This document shows, in pieces, positions 7,637-15,728 of a stretch of 39,007 nt of DNA. The position numbers and the translations under genes are program-made. The notes under the pieces were generated by a model. That model was not told the DNA's origin, searched no databases, and was given only the letters and a program-made list of their open reading frames with translations. The stretch is taken from the NCBI GenBank assembly GCA_947177795.1, contig CAMWVR010000009.1, positions 1 to 39,007 of the forward strand, written 5' to 3'. This DNA is from an uncultured Clostridia bacterium (GTDB lineage Bacteria; Bacillota; Clostridia; Christensenellales; UBA3700). The first letter of the stretch is position 1. Each line of letters starts with the position of its first letter.

Positions 7637-8341
7637 ATGGAAGTTATAATGTATATTTTAGTAGCGGTTTGCATCGCACTTGGCATATTCAAGTCATATT
7701 CCCGAAACAAGGGAAACCTAGACTTTGAGTTGATTGCAAAGACGTGCGGATCGCTTTGCTTTGTCGTAGTGGGCGTACTCGCCTTTTATCTGACTGAGCA
7801 TAGCGGTAAAGAAAAGTCATATTCACTCGTAGTAATTTTGGGGCTTATACTCGGATTGATAGGCGATATATTCTTGTGTCTTTACGACTGCTATTCCGAC
7901 ACGAAAAGAAAAAATCTCATTCAGACTGTCGGCGTAGCCTTCTTCTTCCTGGGACACCTATGTTATATGTTCAACTTCCTGAGCTTGGAGCCATTCAAAC
8001 TTTATCTGCTACCTACGCTTATCGTTTTGCCAATCGTATATATTATCTTTGCATGCAAAGTCCTCACTTCAAGCAAAGCGCAAAACGTAATGCTTTGTAT
8101 ATATTATTTTGCGCTCAATCTGATACTTACCTCTTCCATAAACCTAATGATCGTAAGAGGCGTAAACGCATTTACCTTGCTCAACTTGATAGGTTGCTTA
8201 CTCTTTATCTCTTCGGACACGGTGCTGGGACTGTCTTGGTTTGCGCCGTCGCTGAAGTTGCCTAAAAGCTACGATTATTATATCATCCTGAGTTACTATG
8301 CGGCGCAATGCTTGTTTGCATTATCTATATTCTTTATATAA
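7637..8341 (+). CDS. YhhN-family integral membrane protein (lysoplasmalogenase-like)
   Basis: A 234-residue membrane protein with about eight helices. The YhhN/TMEM86 family marks are GLIGDIFL (helix 3), FFLGHLCYMF, CLLFISSDTVL and YYAAQCLFAL near the end, with the conserved Asp residues of the GD and SD motifs. Animal and some bacterial members hydrolyse the vinyl-ether bond of lysoplasmalogens; whether this one does is unknown, though plasmalogens do occur in anaerobic clostridia. There is no ribosome site before the ATG at 7637, and the promoter predicts a leaderless message. An alternative ATG at 7649 has GGAAG upstream and would drop four residues. Confidence 0.8.
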   Translation: MEVIMYILVAVCIALGIFKSYSRNKGNLDFELIAKTCGSLCFVVVGVLAFYLTEHSGKEKSYSLVVILGLILGLIGDIFLCLYDCYSDTKRKNLIQTVGVAFFFLGHLCYMFNFLSLEPFKLYLLPTLIVLPIVYIIFACKVLTSSKAQNVMLCIYYFALNLILTSSINLMIVRGVNAFTLLNLIGCLLFISSDTVLGLSWFAPSLKLPKSYDYYIILSYYAAQCLFALSIFFI

Positions 8342-8359
8342 TTTAATTTTTGCAATGTA

Positions 8360-8389
8360 AAAGAGCGACGCTATTAGCTGTCGCTCTTT
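8360..8389. terminator. Shared bidirectional terminator between convergent genes
   Basis: A 10-bp stem AAAGAGCGAC/GTCGCTCTTT with an inner GCT/AGC extension lies between the stops of the convergent YhhN gene and the 181-residue membrane protein gene. The right arm (8380-8389) encodes the last codons of the minus-strand gene (K-S-D-S). T-rich tracts follow in both directions, imperfectly. Confidence 0.75.
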
Positions 8390-8919
8390 GTAAGTTTTTC
8401 TTTGATGACTTTAAAAAGGTCAATGTCTTTGACAGTGCAATACGTGGACAATATCGGCACTGCAAGGAATATTGCTCCCATGATTGTGCCCAAAGTATAT
8501 ATCACGTGTTGCCAGCCGTTGTTGCCTACCAAGGCTTGGAAAGCCTCTACGATTTCTCTGACCATACTGTCCAAAAATTCAGGCAACGTCGCTCCCGCTC
8601 CCACGGGATACATAAGGATAAAAGCCATAAAAAGCGGTATCGTCATAATCGTGCTGTATACGCACACTGCAATTGCAAAGACAGTCTTGACTTTGCCGTC
8701 GAACGTGCCTGCCGCAGCAGACATAAGCATAATGCCTATTGCATTAGTCACTATGACTACAACGTATCTTAAAATGATGTTTGGAATTGCGCTAATATAG
8801 CCAAGACCAACGTTGCTGCCCGTGGCTTGCACTATCGACATAATACCCAATATGATAAACAAAGCCGCTACAACAATCATTACGCTTTGCTTGATAATCT
8901 TCTTTTTCTTCTCGTCCAT
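8374..8919 (-). CDS. Four-helix membrane protein of unknown function
   Basis: A 181-residue protein that I cannot assign to a family. A charged start (MDEKKKKIIK) is followed by hydrophobic segments at about 11-31, 45-72, 78-105 and 135-160. The outer loop around 105-130 has several acidic residues, and the C-terminal tail is basic. The ATG at 8919 is chosen because AGGGGAAG sits directly upstream; an in-frame TTG at 8937 has no such site. It is converging with the YhhN gene and is likely to be a single-gene unit. The real frame is supported by the ribosome site and hydrophobic periodicity only. Confidence 0.7.
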   Translation of the reverse strand: MDEKKKKIIKQSVMIVVAALFIILGIMSIVQATGSNVGLGYISAIPNIILRYVVVIVTNAIGIMLMSAAAGTFDGKVKTVFAIAVCVYSTIMTIPLFMAFILMYPVGAGATLPEFLDSMVREIVEAFQALVGNNGWQHVIYTLGTIMGAIFLAVPILSTYCTVKDIDLFKVIKEKLTKSDS

Positions 8920-9010
8920 ATCTTCCCCTAACGGCAAGTCTTTGCCTATAAATTATAATTCCATTATAAAGTATATTGCGCCTCAACGCAATATATTTTT
9001 AAAATAAATT

Positions 9011-9376
9011 TTATGTAAATGAATATCCGCCGTCTTTCAACGCCGTCAAAGCTCTGTCAAAGTTCTCTTCTTTGATCAATATATAGTCGGTGTCATAAGT
9101 GGATACTGAAAAAATAGGTACGTTGGCTTTTGCCAATGCCGCCGAAATGCCCGCAAGTACGCCTACCAACGAAAAGTCGAGAGTCCCAACTACGCAAAAA
9201 CCTCTCCAATCTCTATCTATTACTTTGCAATCTTTGGGAGCGTCGTGCTCTAAGCATACCAAAGACGTCTCGTTGCGAGTCTTGGCGAGAAAGAAAAACT
9301 CGCTTTGCATATCTACTTGATTTACGTCATCTATTTTGCAAACGCAAAATAGATCTTTAAGTATCTGTAATTGCAT
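9011..9376 (-). CDS. ACT-domain protein (CASTOR/ACT_7-like)
   Basis: A 121-residue protein with a weak N-terminal half and a C-terminal ACT-type ligand-binding fold: LDFSLVGVLAGISAALAKANVPIFSVSTYDTDYILIKEENFDRALTAL (about 66-113) carries the STYxTDYILI signature of this small family. Relatives bind amino acids, and the family is often called amino-acid-sensing ACT or DUF2000s-type; the ligand here is unknown. There is no ribosome site before the ATG at 9376. The promoter at 9383-9411 leaves 6 nt between its -10 box and the ATG, so the mRNA is probably leaderless. The zinc-ribbon gene is divergent. Confidence 0.8.
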   Translation of the reverse strand: MQLQILKDLFCVCKIDDVNQVDMQSEFFFLAKTRNETSLVCLEHDAPKDCKVIDRDWRGFCVVGTLDFSLVGVLAGISAALAKANVPIFSVSTYDTDYILIKEENFDRALTALKDGGYSFT

Positions 9377-9382
9377 ATTTAT

Positions 9383-9411
9383 ATTTTATCAGCGTTCACA
9401 TATGCCGTCAA
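9383..9411 (-). promoter_or_regulatory. Promoter of ACT-domain gene (leaderless arrangement)
   Basis: On the minus strand, -35 TTGACG (9406-9411), 17-bp spacer, -10 TAAAAT (9383-9388), then 6 nt and the ATG at 9376. Confidence 0.65.
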
Positions 9412-9428
9412 GCCGATTTAAATAAGCA

Positions 9429-9457
9429 TTGCAAAATATACGATAGTATGCTATAAT
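9429..9457 (+). promoter_or_regulatory. Promoter of zinc-ribbon gene (near-leaderless arrangement)
   Basis: The -35 TTGCAA (9429-9434), 17-bp spacer and -10 TATAAT (9452-9457) are followed by 9 nt and the ATG at 9467. The expected 5' leader is only about 2-3 nt. The -35 boxes of this promoter and of the divergent ACT promoter are 17 bp apart. Confidence 0.65.
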
Positions 9458-9466
9458 AATTCAGAT

Positions 9467-9790
9467 ATGAAAAACTGTCCTAAATGCAATTCGCAAATTG
9501 ACGAAGATATGGTGCTGTGTCCCACTTGCGGCGAGCGACTGCGTACCTTTTGCGACAAAAACAAATATGACAAACACAATATTTTGCTAGTGCGCTTTCT
9601 TATGGTCATATCGGTAATATTTCCGCCCGTCGGCGCAATCGTCGGCAGTGTGCTCAAGAAGCGTCATACAGTGCTTGGCAAGTTGTGTTTTAGATACGCC
9701 CTTATGGGCTTAGCAATTTACTGCATGATGACTTTACTTGCGCTGATTTGCTACCTCGCAATGACCTTCCTCGGAATATCTTATTTGTAA
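9467..9790 (+). CDS. Small zinc-ribbon membrane protein
   Basis: A 107-residue protein. It begins with a four-cysteine zinc ribbon, CPKC (4-7) and CPTC (18-21), followed by a basic linker and two hydrophobic segments (about 41-63 and 78-103). The layout of an N-terminal zinc ribbon in front of membrane helices is common in Firmicutes proteins of unknown function. The divergent neighbour is the ACT gene. No Shine-Dalgarno sequence precedes the ATG, and the promoter leaves at most a few bases of leader. Confidence 0.7.
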   Translation: MKNCPKCNSQIDEDMVLCPTCGERLRTFCDKNKYDKHNILLVRFLMVISVIFPPVGAIVGSVLKKRHTVLGKLCFRYALMGLAIYCMMTLLALICYLAMTFLGISYL

Positions 9791-9814
9791 TTCTATATCT
9801 ATTCGACAAACTTT

Positions 9815-9889
9815 GTCATTTCGAGCGTAGCCGAGAAATCTAATTCTATAATAATATTGTTGAGACCTCTCGACTTGGCTCGAGGTAAC
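9815..9889. repeat. Composite of two facing hairpin repeats
   Basis: A GTCATTT-type unit (9815-9841) faces a reverse GTCACC-type unit (9863-9889), here ending GGTAAC rather than GGTGAC. It lies between the converging zinc-ribbon gene and proS. Confidence 0.8.
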
Positions 9890-9899
9890 GACTATTTGA

Positions 9900-11621
9900 T
9901 TATCCGCGCAATTGATCCATTTGCTCTTTAATAATTGATTTGATTTCGTCGATTGCGTTTGCGTATGCGACTTTCTTACATTCCTTGGTGGCTCTTACAG
10001 TAATCTCCACTTCGTCGGTTGCAAGACTCTTGGGCGAAATAACCACTCTTATAGGCATACCCATAAGGTCTGCGTCGTTGAACTTGACTCCTGCGGCTGC
10101 GCTTCTGTCGTCGAAGAGCACGTCCACTCCTTGCTTTACAAGCTCGTCATACAATTTATAAGCCTTGCCGTTGACGTTTTCGTCGTCAAGTCTCAAGGGG
10201 CAGATATGTACTTGCCAAGGCGCTACGCTCATCGGAAGAATAAGCCCCTTGTCGTCGCTTGACTCTTGCGCAATCGACGCAATAGCTCTGCCTACGCCTA
10301 TGCCGTAACAACCCATGATAGGATTGAATTCCGTTCCGTCAGCGCCGTGCACCGTCATATCCATTGACTTTGTGTACTTGGTGCCGAGTTGAAATATATT
10401 GCCTATCTCGATGCCGTTTTCCACTCTCAACTTGCCTCCGCATATCGGACATCTGTCGCCGCTTCTCGTCTTGGATACGTCGCAGAACTCGACGGCAGGC
10501 ATATCTCTCTTGAAGTTGAATCCCGTGTAATGATACTCCGCCTTATTGGCGCCTATCACCAAAGAATTGATATTCTCCAGCGACTTGTCAAACACCGTAA
10601 TCACGCTCTTGTCAAGACCCATGGGTCCGATATTACCGCAAGCCAAAACTTCGCTCGTTCCGCCGTCGTAAGGTACTATTTCTTTATGCAAGACCTTTTT
10701 GAGCTTTGCCTCGTTGATCTCAAGATCGCCTCTCGTGAATGCTATGACTATCTCGTCAGCGCTGCCCTTGACTGCAAACACTACGGCCTTGCAAGTGAGG
10801 TCTTGAGATACTTGCAATCTTGCCGACACTTCTTCAATCGTCTTATCTTCGCCAGTGAAGACGAGTTCAAGCGGCTTGATTTGGCTTGCAGGCGCGTCAA
10901 TCACTCCGTCTGCAACTTCCATATTGGCTCTATAGTCGCAGTCGTTGCAAAGCACTATGCTGTCTTCGCCGACTTCCGTCAAAAGCATAAACTCGTGAGC
11001 GACGCTGCCGCCCATCATACCCGTATCGGACTTGATATCAATGAAATTCTTCAATCCAATTCTTCTGAATATGCGGTAATACGCGTCGAATACTCTTTGA
11101 TAATATTTCTCCAAATCCTCTTTTGAAGAGTGGAAAGAATAAGCGTCTTTCATCGTGAATTCTCTTACTCTGATTAGTCCGCCTCTAGATCTCGCTTCGT
11201 CGCGGAACTTGGTCTGCAATTGATATATCATAAACGGCAGTTGGTTGTAACTGCTGACTATGTGATTGGCAAGGTGTACTGCCGCCTCTTCGTGCGTCAT
11301 ACCAAGGAGCATGTCTCTGTCGGCTCTGTCTTTAAATCTCACCATCTCACTGCCTATCGAATTGTATCTGCCTGACTTTTCCCAAATTTCTCTCGGCATT
11401 ACGACAGGGAACAGCACTTCCTGTCCGTCCAAAGCGTCCATCTCCTGACGGATAATGGATTGTATCTTTTGGCTCATCTTCTGGCAGGGCATAGTCATGG
11501 TAAAGATACCGTTTGCTACCTGCTTGATAAAGCCCGCTCTCGACAAAAGGATATGGCTTTTGATTTTTGCGTCTTGCGGAGCCTCTTTAGTACGCTCGCA
11601 CACCAACTTGCTCAATAACAT
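9900..11621 (-). CDS. proS: Prolyl-tRNA synthetase, bacterial type with editing insert
   Basis: Charges tRNA-Pro with proline. At 573 residues it is the long bacterial form, with the INS editing domain between class II motifs 2 and 3. Motif 2 is visible as FRDEARSRGGLIRVREF (about 138-154), after the TxE-type loop GMTHEE (about 107-112). Motif 3 lies around the GCYGIGVGRAIASIAQ segment (about 436-451), followed by the anticodon-binding domain. The zinc-like pair CPIC is seen near 395. AAGAGG precedes the ATG at 11621, and a promoter lies at 11652-11680. No T-box leader (GGTGG-x-ACCGCG type) is present upstream, so tRNA-dependent antitermination is not indicated. Confidence 0.96.
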   Translation of the reverse strand: MLLSKLVCERTKEAPQDAKIKSHILLSRAGFIKQVANGIFTMTMPCQKMSQKIQSIIRQEMDALDGQEVLFPVVMPREIWEKSGRYNSIGSEMVRFKDRADRDMLLGMTHEEAAVHLANHIVSSYNQLPFMIYQLQTKFRDEARSRGGLIRVREFTMKDAYSFHSSKEDLEKYYQRVFDAYYRIFRRIGLKNFIDIKSDTGMMGGSVAHEFMLLTEVGEDSIVLCNDCDYRANMEVADGVIDAPASQIKPLELVFTGEDKTIEEVSARLQVSQDLTCKAVVFAVKGSADEIVIAFTRGDLEINEAKLKKVLHKEIVPYDGGTSEVLACGNIGPMGLDKSVITVFDKSLENINSLVIGANKAEYHYTGFNFKRDMPAVEFCDVSKTRSGDRCPICGGKLRVENGIEIGNIFQLGTKYTKSMDMTVHGADGTEFNPIMGCYGIGVGRAIASIAQESSDDKGLILPMSVAPWQVHICPLRLDDENVNGKAYKLYDELVKQGVDVLFDDRSAAAGVKFNDADLMGMPIRVVISPKSLATDEVEITVRATKECKKVAYANAIDEIKSIIKEQMDQLRG

Positions 11622-11651
11622 AAATTTACCTCTTTTAATAAATTTGTATAA

Positions 11652-11680
11652 ATTTTATCATATCGCTTGATTAAAATCAA
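11652..11680 (-). promoter_or_regulatory. Promoter of proS
   Basis: On the minus strand, -35 TTGATT (11675-11680), 17-bp spacer, -10 TAAAAT (11652-11657). The leader would be about 25 nt and includes the AAGAGG ribosome site. Confidence 0.6.
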
Positions 11681-11780
11681 GTAAAGTAAAGACAATGATT
11701 TTTGCAATAAGCAAAGAGTATATGAAAATCTCAAAAGCCGTCAAGTATGACGATAAGACTAAGACAAGTATTCAAATGCA

Positions 11781-11858
11781 AATATGAGCATATATCAATA
11801 TGCAAGTATGTACATATTTTCAATCGTTGATATTTATATATGCAAATATGTACATATT
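11781..11858. repeat. Three palindromic sites of AATATGnnCATATT form upstream of proS
   Basis: AATATGTACATATT (11845-11858) is a perfect 14-bp palindrome. AGTATGTACATATT (11805-11818) has one mismatch, and AATATGAGCATATA (11781-11794) is weaker. The first two sit inside 21-bp direct repeats (11798-11818 and 11838-11858) that differ at one base and are 40 bp apart. They lie 160-240 bp upstream of proS, beyond its core promoter. They could be operator sites or a degenerate tandem repeat. Confidence 0.5.
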
Positions 11859-11870
11859 AGGATAGGGCAA

Positions 11871-11989
11871 GATATCAATTGAGATTTCTCCGCTTCACTT
11901 CGTTTCGGTCGAAATGACATATTATTGGATAGACCTCTCCGCTACGGTCGAGGTGACAGAACGTACGACTAGGTATCAAAATTGATATC
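11871..11989. repeat. Hairpin-repeat pair enclosed in 10-bp inverted repeats
   Basis: A reverse GTCATTT-type unit (11881-11918) and a reverse GTCACC-type unit (11931-11957) are flanked by the exact inverted pair GATATCAATT (11871-11880) and AATTGATATC (11980-11989). The 119-bp block therefore looks like one element with its own ends. Confidence 0.65.
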
Positions 11990-12030
11990 CGTCACTTCTT
12001 CACTCTTCCATATTACTCATTACCTAAAAA

Positions 12031-12243
12031 CTCCCCTATCGTTGGACAAGAAAGGAGATAGGCGTCTTTAGTCTCCCCTCTCGTTTGCCGAGAAGGGAGT
12101 GACACAAGATTTACGCGAGCAAAAATGTTTTCGAAACAATGAAAACGAATGCAGGCGTACTTGTTGTACGTCAAGTGAGTTTAAAGAAGTTTGGGAAACA
12201 TTGGTGCCGTGTAAAATTGCGGCACCTCCTTTCTCGGCAAACG
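12031..12243. repeat. Second hairpin family (CTCCCC..TCG type) and long-range inverted pair
   Basis: A degenerate unit at 12031-12056 and a good one at 12073-12099 (CTCCCCTCTCG pairing with CGAGAAGGGAG, one G-U type mismatch) form hairpins. The right part of the second (12082-12099) is also an inverted repeat, with one mismatch in 18 bp, of 12226-12243, which abuts the ferritin-like gene stop. Between them is another hairpin, GGTGCCG/CGGCACC (12203-12226), with no T-run. The stretch 12100-12202 has no gene I recognise. Confidence 0.6.
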
Positions 12244-12244
12244 C

Positions 12245-13483
12245 TTAACGCAAGCCCACGGAAGTGTTATCTTTGTGTCTGTCTCTCAAAGCGTCGATTG
12301 GATGCTCTGCGATTTGATAGCGATAATCTATGCCCTTTTTGTCGATATACTCGCCGATGACCTTGTGCGACGCTACGCCGGCAGTCTTTGGGTTGACAAT
12401 GCTCTGATAGTTGAAAAAGTCGCTGTCTTTCGGCATATCGCCCACGTTGATATAGTTTTCTCTGTCGGCGGTAAGACGAACGCTCTCAAGCTGTTGACGC
12501 ACGTAATCTTTGCAGGAGTGGAAAGACAAAAGTTCGGGGAATTCTCCGACGGGGATAATCTGTTGCCAATCCTTTTTCTCATACTTCTTGAGCATTTGCG
12601 CGGCGGTATGCAAATGCGCTACTTCTTGCTCAAAAAGCTGTTCCCACATAGCCTTGATATTCTTGTCGCTCTCGTCCATATAGCAAGAATAATATAGATA
12701 AGCCTCGCAATATTCGTGCATAAGAGAGTTTTCAAGCCAAGTGCAGTTGGTGTCCAACAAAGAGCCGTATTGCGTGACGTGCTGCTCTTCTATCATTGCA
12801 ATCTCCGTATAGAGCTGTCTGCCGAGAGTAGACTGATCGTAGAACGAGCCTTGGTTCATATAATAATTCATAGTCTGCTGTTCTGCGGCCGTGATTATCA
12901 TCGTGTTGAGCACCGTAAGCATATCACTGGACTTGCTGTCGATATGATATCTTATGCTGTCGTATGGGTGTCTATGCTCGGCAATGGTAGGTCTGCCCGG
13001 CATGATTTCGACGTACTCGCCTACGAGTCTTTGCGCCTTGACGCCCTGCTCCATTTCCAAGAGATCGGCGTATCTGTAAAGGTGGTCAAAGTCCTCTAAA
13101 AGCGCAAAATCAAGCGCTTGCTTGACGTAGCCGTTCTTTTCTCTTTGAGCAAGGATTGCCGTCAGATCGACAGCCAAATGCTCGTATCCTATAGTATGCT
13201 CCAATATATTTTCGTTGAGCGGCTTTAAATTGGCGATACGCTTTTGCTGTTGCTGCTCCACTCTTCTGGTTGCGGCAAGATGTCTGCGAATGTCGTTGTT
13301 GTCGCAGTTGCGGGAAAAGCGATGCAGAAAATTGACGGATTCATATTCCGTTCCGTTCATAAGGATTATGCGAAGTTTGGTATAAGGACTTACTTCTTCC
13401 TTATCGTAAGGCTTTGAGTTGAGGCAAGACCAATCGCAGAATTGCTTGTCTTGCGACATAGGTTTGAGTTCAAAAGGATTCAT
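12245..13483 (-). CDS. Ferritin-like (putative diiron) protein of unknown function
   Basis: A 412-residue cytoplasmic protein. The C-terminal helical part has spacing typical of a diiron four-helix bundle: E201 (AAEQQTMNYY), E232-x-x-H235 (IEEQH), E260 (HEYCEAYLYY) and E287-x-x-H290 (EQEVAH). An earlier helical pair, E101 (YEHLAVDLTA) with E130/H134 (LLEDFDHLYRYAD), looks like half of a second bundle. The N-terminus is rich in Cys. I infer an iron- or oxygen-related role, such as oxidative stress defence or iron handling; no named family was recognised. The ATG at 13483 has GGAGGG 7 nt upstream; a longer in-frame start at 13546 lacks such a site. Confidence 0.7.
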   Translation of the reverse strand: MNPFELKPMSQDKQFCDWSCLNSKPYDKEEVSPYTKLRIILMNGTEYESVNFLHRFSRNCDNNDIRRHLAATRRVEQQQQKRIANLKPLNENILEHTIGYEHLAVDLTAILAQREKNGYVKQALDFALLEDFDHLYRYADLLEMEQGVKAQRLVGEYVEIMPGRPTIAEHRHPYDSIRYHIDSKSSDMLTVLNTMIITAAEQQTMNYYMNQGSFYDQSTLGRQLYTEIAMIEEQHVTQYGSLLDTNCTWLENSLMHEYCEAYLYYSCYMDESDKNIKAMWEQLFEQEVAHLHTAAQMLKKYEKKDWQQIIPVGEFPELLSFHSCKDYVRQQLESVRLTADRENYINVGDMPKDSDFFNYQSIVNPKTAGVASHKVIGEYIDKKGIDYRYQIAEHPIDALRDRHKDNTSVGLR

Positions 13484-13761
13484 TATATTCCCTCCATATT
13501 TTTTACGTTCGGGAGAATTATTGCCATTACTCAAATTTTTTATCACGGAATTTTCGTTAATTTTTTTGCAATTAATTTTTATATATGACCGAGCAAAGGC
13601 TTGTTTGAATACGTTTTATCCGTTCTACCTCGAATAATATCAAATTATGTAAAAATTTTGTATATATTTTTACCCAAACCACCTCAAAAACACTTTTTAT
13701 TTGTCGCAAATAGTGATAAAATAAAAGCAACAAAAGTCAATATTGAGTCTAAGGAGTGTTT

Positions 13762-14586
13762 ATGGACAAACAAAAGTTGGAATACCTCCAATCCAAAGCG
13801 CTTGACGTGCGCAAAATCGCCGTGGAGATGATAGGAAGATTGGGCGTGGGACATATCGGCGGTACGTTGAGCATAGTCGACCTTCTCGCCGTGTTATATT
13901 ACGACATTGCAAAAGTAGACCCCAAAAATCCAAAAGATCCCGACAGGGACAGAATAGTTATGAGCAAAGGTCACGCAGGACCTGCGCTATATAGCGTACT
14001 TGCCGAAAAAGGCTACTTCCCTATGGAAGAAATCAAGACGCTCAACCAATCGGGGACAAATCTTCCCTCGCACTGCGATATGAACAAGACCGTCGGCATT
14101 GATATGACGGCAGGCTCGCTGGGACAAGGCTTGAGCTGCGCAGTAGGCATGGCGCTCGCCGGCAAAATCGACAAAAAAGATTACAAGGTGTTCTGCATAC
14201 TCGGCGACGGCGAATCTCAAGAAGGACAAGTATGGGAAGCGCTGATGTACGCAGGCAATATGCGACTTGGCAATCTCGTCATCTTCATCGACAACAACGG
14301 TATGCAAATCGACGGTATGACGGCAGACATCAACGCTATTGAGCCGCTTGAGGAAAAGGGCAACGCATTCAACTTGCATACTCAAAGAATAAAAGGTCAC
14401 GATATAGAGGCTATTGAAAACGCAATCAACACTGCTCTTTCAATCAAGGACAAGACCTCTCTCATCATTCTCGACACGATCAAAGGCTACGGCGTGGATT
14501 GGGTGTCGAGCAAGGGCGCAGGCTGTCACTCAATGTCTATCACTGAAGAACAGTGGCGCGAATTCTGCGGCAAGGAGGACGAGTAA
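13762..14586 (+). CDS. tktA: Transketolase, N-terminal subunit
   Basis: First half of a split thiamine-diphosphate transketolase of the pentose phosphate pathway, transferring a two-carbon unit between sugar phosphates. The protein has 274 residues. Visible marks are GHIGGTLSIVDLLAVLYY (about 30-47), the SKGHAGPALYS substrate/ThDP segment (about 73-83), and the ThDP-Mg motif starting GDGESQEGQ and ending about 28 residues later at DNN. The ATG at 13762 follows AAGGAG; an in-frame GTG at 13756 is disfavoured. A weak promoter-like TAAAAT lies at 13717-13722. The second subunit starts 1 nt after the stop. Confidence 0.92.
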   Translation: MDKQKLEYLQSKALDVRKIAVEMIGRLGVGHIGGTLSIVDLLAVLYYDIAKVDPKNPKDPDRDRIVMSKGHAGPALYSVLAEKGYFPMEEIKTLNQSGTNLPSHCDMNKTVGIDMTAGSLGQGLSCAVGMALAGKIDKKDYKVFCILGDGESQEGQVWEALMYAGNMRLGNLVIFIDNNGMQIDGMTADINAIEPLEEKGNAFNLHTQRIKGHDIEAIENAINTALSIKDKTSLIILDTIKGYGVDWVSSKGAGCHSMSITEEQWREFCGKEDE

Positions 14587-14587
14587 T

Positions 14588-15529
14588 ATGCAAGATATGT
14601 TGGAAATGAGAGAAGTATACTGCAATTGTTTGGTTGAAGAAGCAAAGACCAATGACAAAATCGTCGTCGTCGAAGCCGACCTCATGAACTGCATCAAGAC
14701 GGGACCTTTTAAGAAAGCATACCCAGACAGATTTTTCAACGTGGGTATCGCCGAGGCAAATATGGTGGGCGTATCGGCAGGTCTTGCGACTTGCGGTAAA
14801 ATCCCGTTCTGCTCTTCTTTCGGCACTTTTGCTACGAGAAGATGCTATGACCAAGTCTTTATCAGCGTAGCGTACAGCAATCAAAACGTCAAGATAGTAG
14901 GCACCGACCCCGGTATCTGCGCAGAAATCAACGGCGGTACGCACATGCCTTTTGAGGATATGGGAATCATGCGCGGCATACCTAATATGCTTTGCGTAGA
15001 ACCGACTGACGCAACTATGCTCAAGTCGCTCATGCCTCAGATCATAGCTTACGACGGCGCAACGTATATCAGATTGCAACGCAAAAAGGCGGAGACCGTA
15101 TTCCAAGACGGCGAGAAATTCGATCTTCTCAAGGCAAAGACAGTCATCCCCGGCAAGGACGCAACTATCATCGCATCTGGCATTATGGTAAGCAAAGCTG
15201 TCGAGGCAAGTAAGATATTCAAGGGTATGGGTATGAGCGTAGGCGTGCTCAACGTCTTCACTTGGAAGCCAATTGACGAAGAGGCAATAGTCAAAGCCTG
15301 CAAGACAACGGGCGCAATCGTAGTGGCTGAAAATCACAATATACGCAACGGACTTTACTCGGCTGTCGCAGAAGTCGTAGTCGGCAACTGCCCCGTACCA
15401 ATGGAAAGCGTAGGCGTGCAGGACGAATTCGGCGAAGTCGGCAAAATGCCTTATCTCGCTCAAAAATTCCACTTGACGGTAGACGATATCGTGCAAAAGA
15501 CCTTGAAAGCAATCAAGCGTAAAAAATAA
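14588..15529 (+). CDS. tktB: Transketolase, C-terminal subunit
   Basis: Second half of the split transketolase, 313 residues, carrying the pyrimidine-binding domain and the C-terminal regulatory domain. FFNVGIAEANMVGVSAGLA (about 47-65) includes the catalytic Glu of the pyrimidine domain, and GGTHMPFEDMGIMRGIPNM follows near 118. The C-terminal part VVVAENHNIRNGLYSAVAEV is also family-typical. The ATG at 14588 overlaps the spacing of an AAGGAGG site in the end of the first gene, so the two subunits are translationally coupled at equal amounts. A strong terminator follows. Confidence 0.93.
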   Translation: MQDMLEMREVYCNCLVEEAKTNDKIVVVEADLMNCIKTGPFKKAYPDRFFNVGIAEANMVGVSAGLATCGKIPFCSSFGTFATRRCYDQVFISVAYSNQNVKIVGTDPGICAEINGGTHMPFEDMGIMRGIPNMLCVEPTDATMLKSLMPQIIAYDGATYIRLQRKKAETVFQDGEKFDLLKAKTVIPGKDATIIASGIMVSKAVEASKIFKGMGMSVGVLNVFTWKPIDEEAIVKACKTTGAIVVAENHNIRNGLYSAVAEVVVGNCPVPMESVGVQDEFGEVGKMPYLAQKFHLTVDDIVQKTLKAIKRKK

Positions 15530-15546
15530 TTTTATTGATAAAATGA

Positions 15547-15578
15547 AAAACGGAAGTTGCAACAACTTCCGTTTTTTA
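15547..15578 (+). terminator. Intrinsic terminator of transketolase operon
   Basis: Perfect stem AACGGAAGTTG/CAACTTCCGTT around a CAA loop, then a T-run (15572-15577). Located 17 nt after the stop. Confidence 0.9.
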
Positions 15579-15651
15579 TTTAGTTTCATTCTGTTTTAAA
15601 TGCAATTTAAATTCCAATATTATTTGAATTTAATGTCATTCGAATTTTAAT

Positions 15652-15726
15652 GTCATTTCGAGCGCAGTCGAGAAATCTCAACCTATTTCAGATTATTCGA
15701 CTACGCCACGCTTCGCTTAGAATGAC
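15652..15726. repeat. Composite of two facing hairpin repeats
   Basis: A GTCATTT-type unit (15652-15679) faces a longer, diverged reverse unit (about 15689-15726, ending AATGAC). A partial GTCATTCGAAT copy lies just before, at about 15635. The composite sits between converging genes and stops 3 nt before the GNAT stop. Confidence 0.75.
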
Positions 15727-15728
15727 AC

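Noticed and set aside
12203..12226. Hairpin GGTGCCG/CGGCACC as terminator of the ferritin-like gene
   Set aside because: No T-run follows on either strand; kept only as part of the repeat region.
11622..12244. T-box riboswitch for proS
   Set aside because: No specifier hairpin, no conserved T-box sequence and no antiterminator pairing was found. The promoter lies only about 30 bp from the start codon, leaving no room.
14540..15589. 349-codon open frame on the minus strand
   Set aside because: Antisense to the transketolase C-terminal subunit and starting beyond its terminator.
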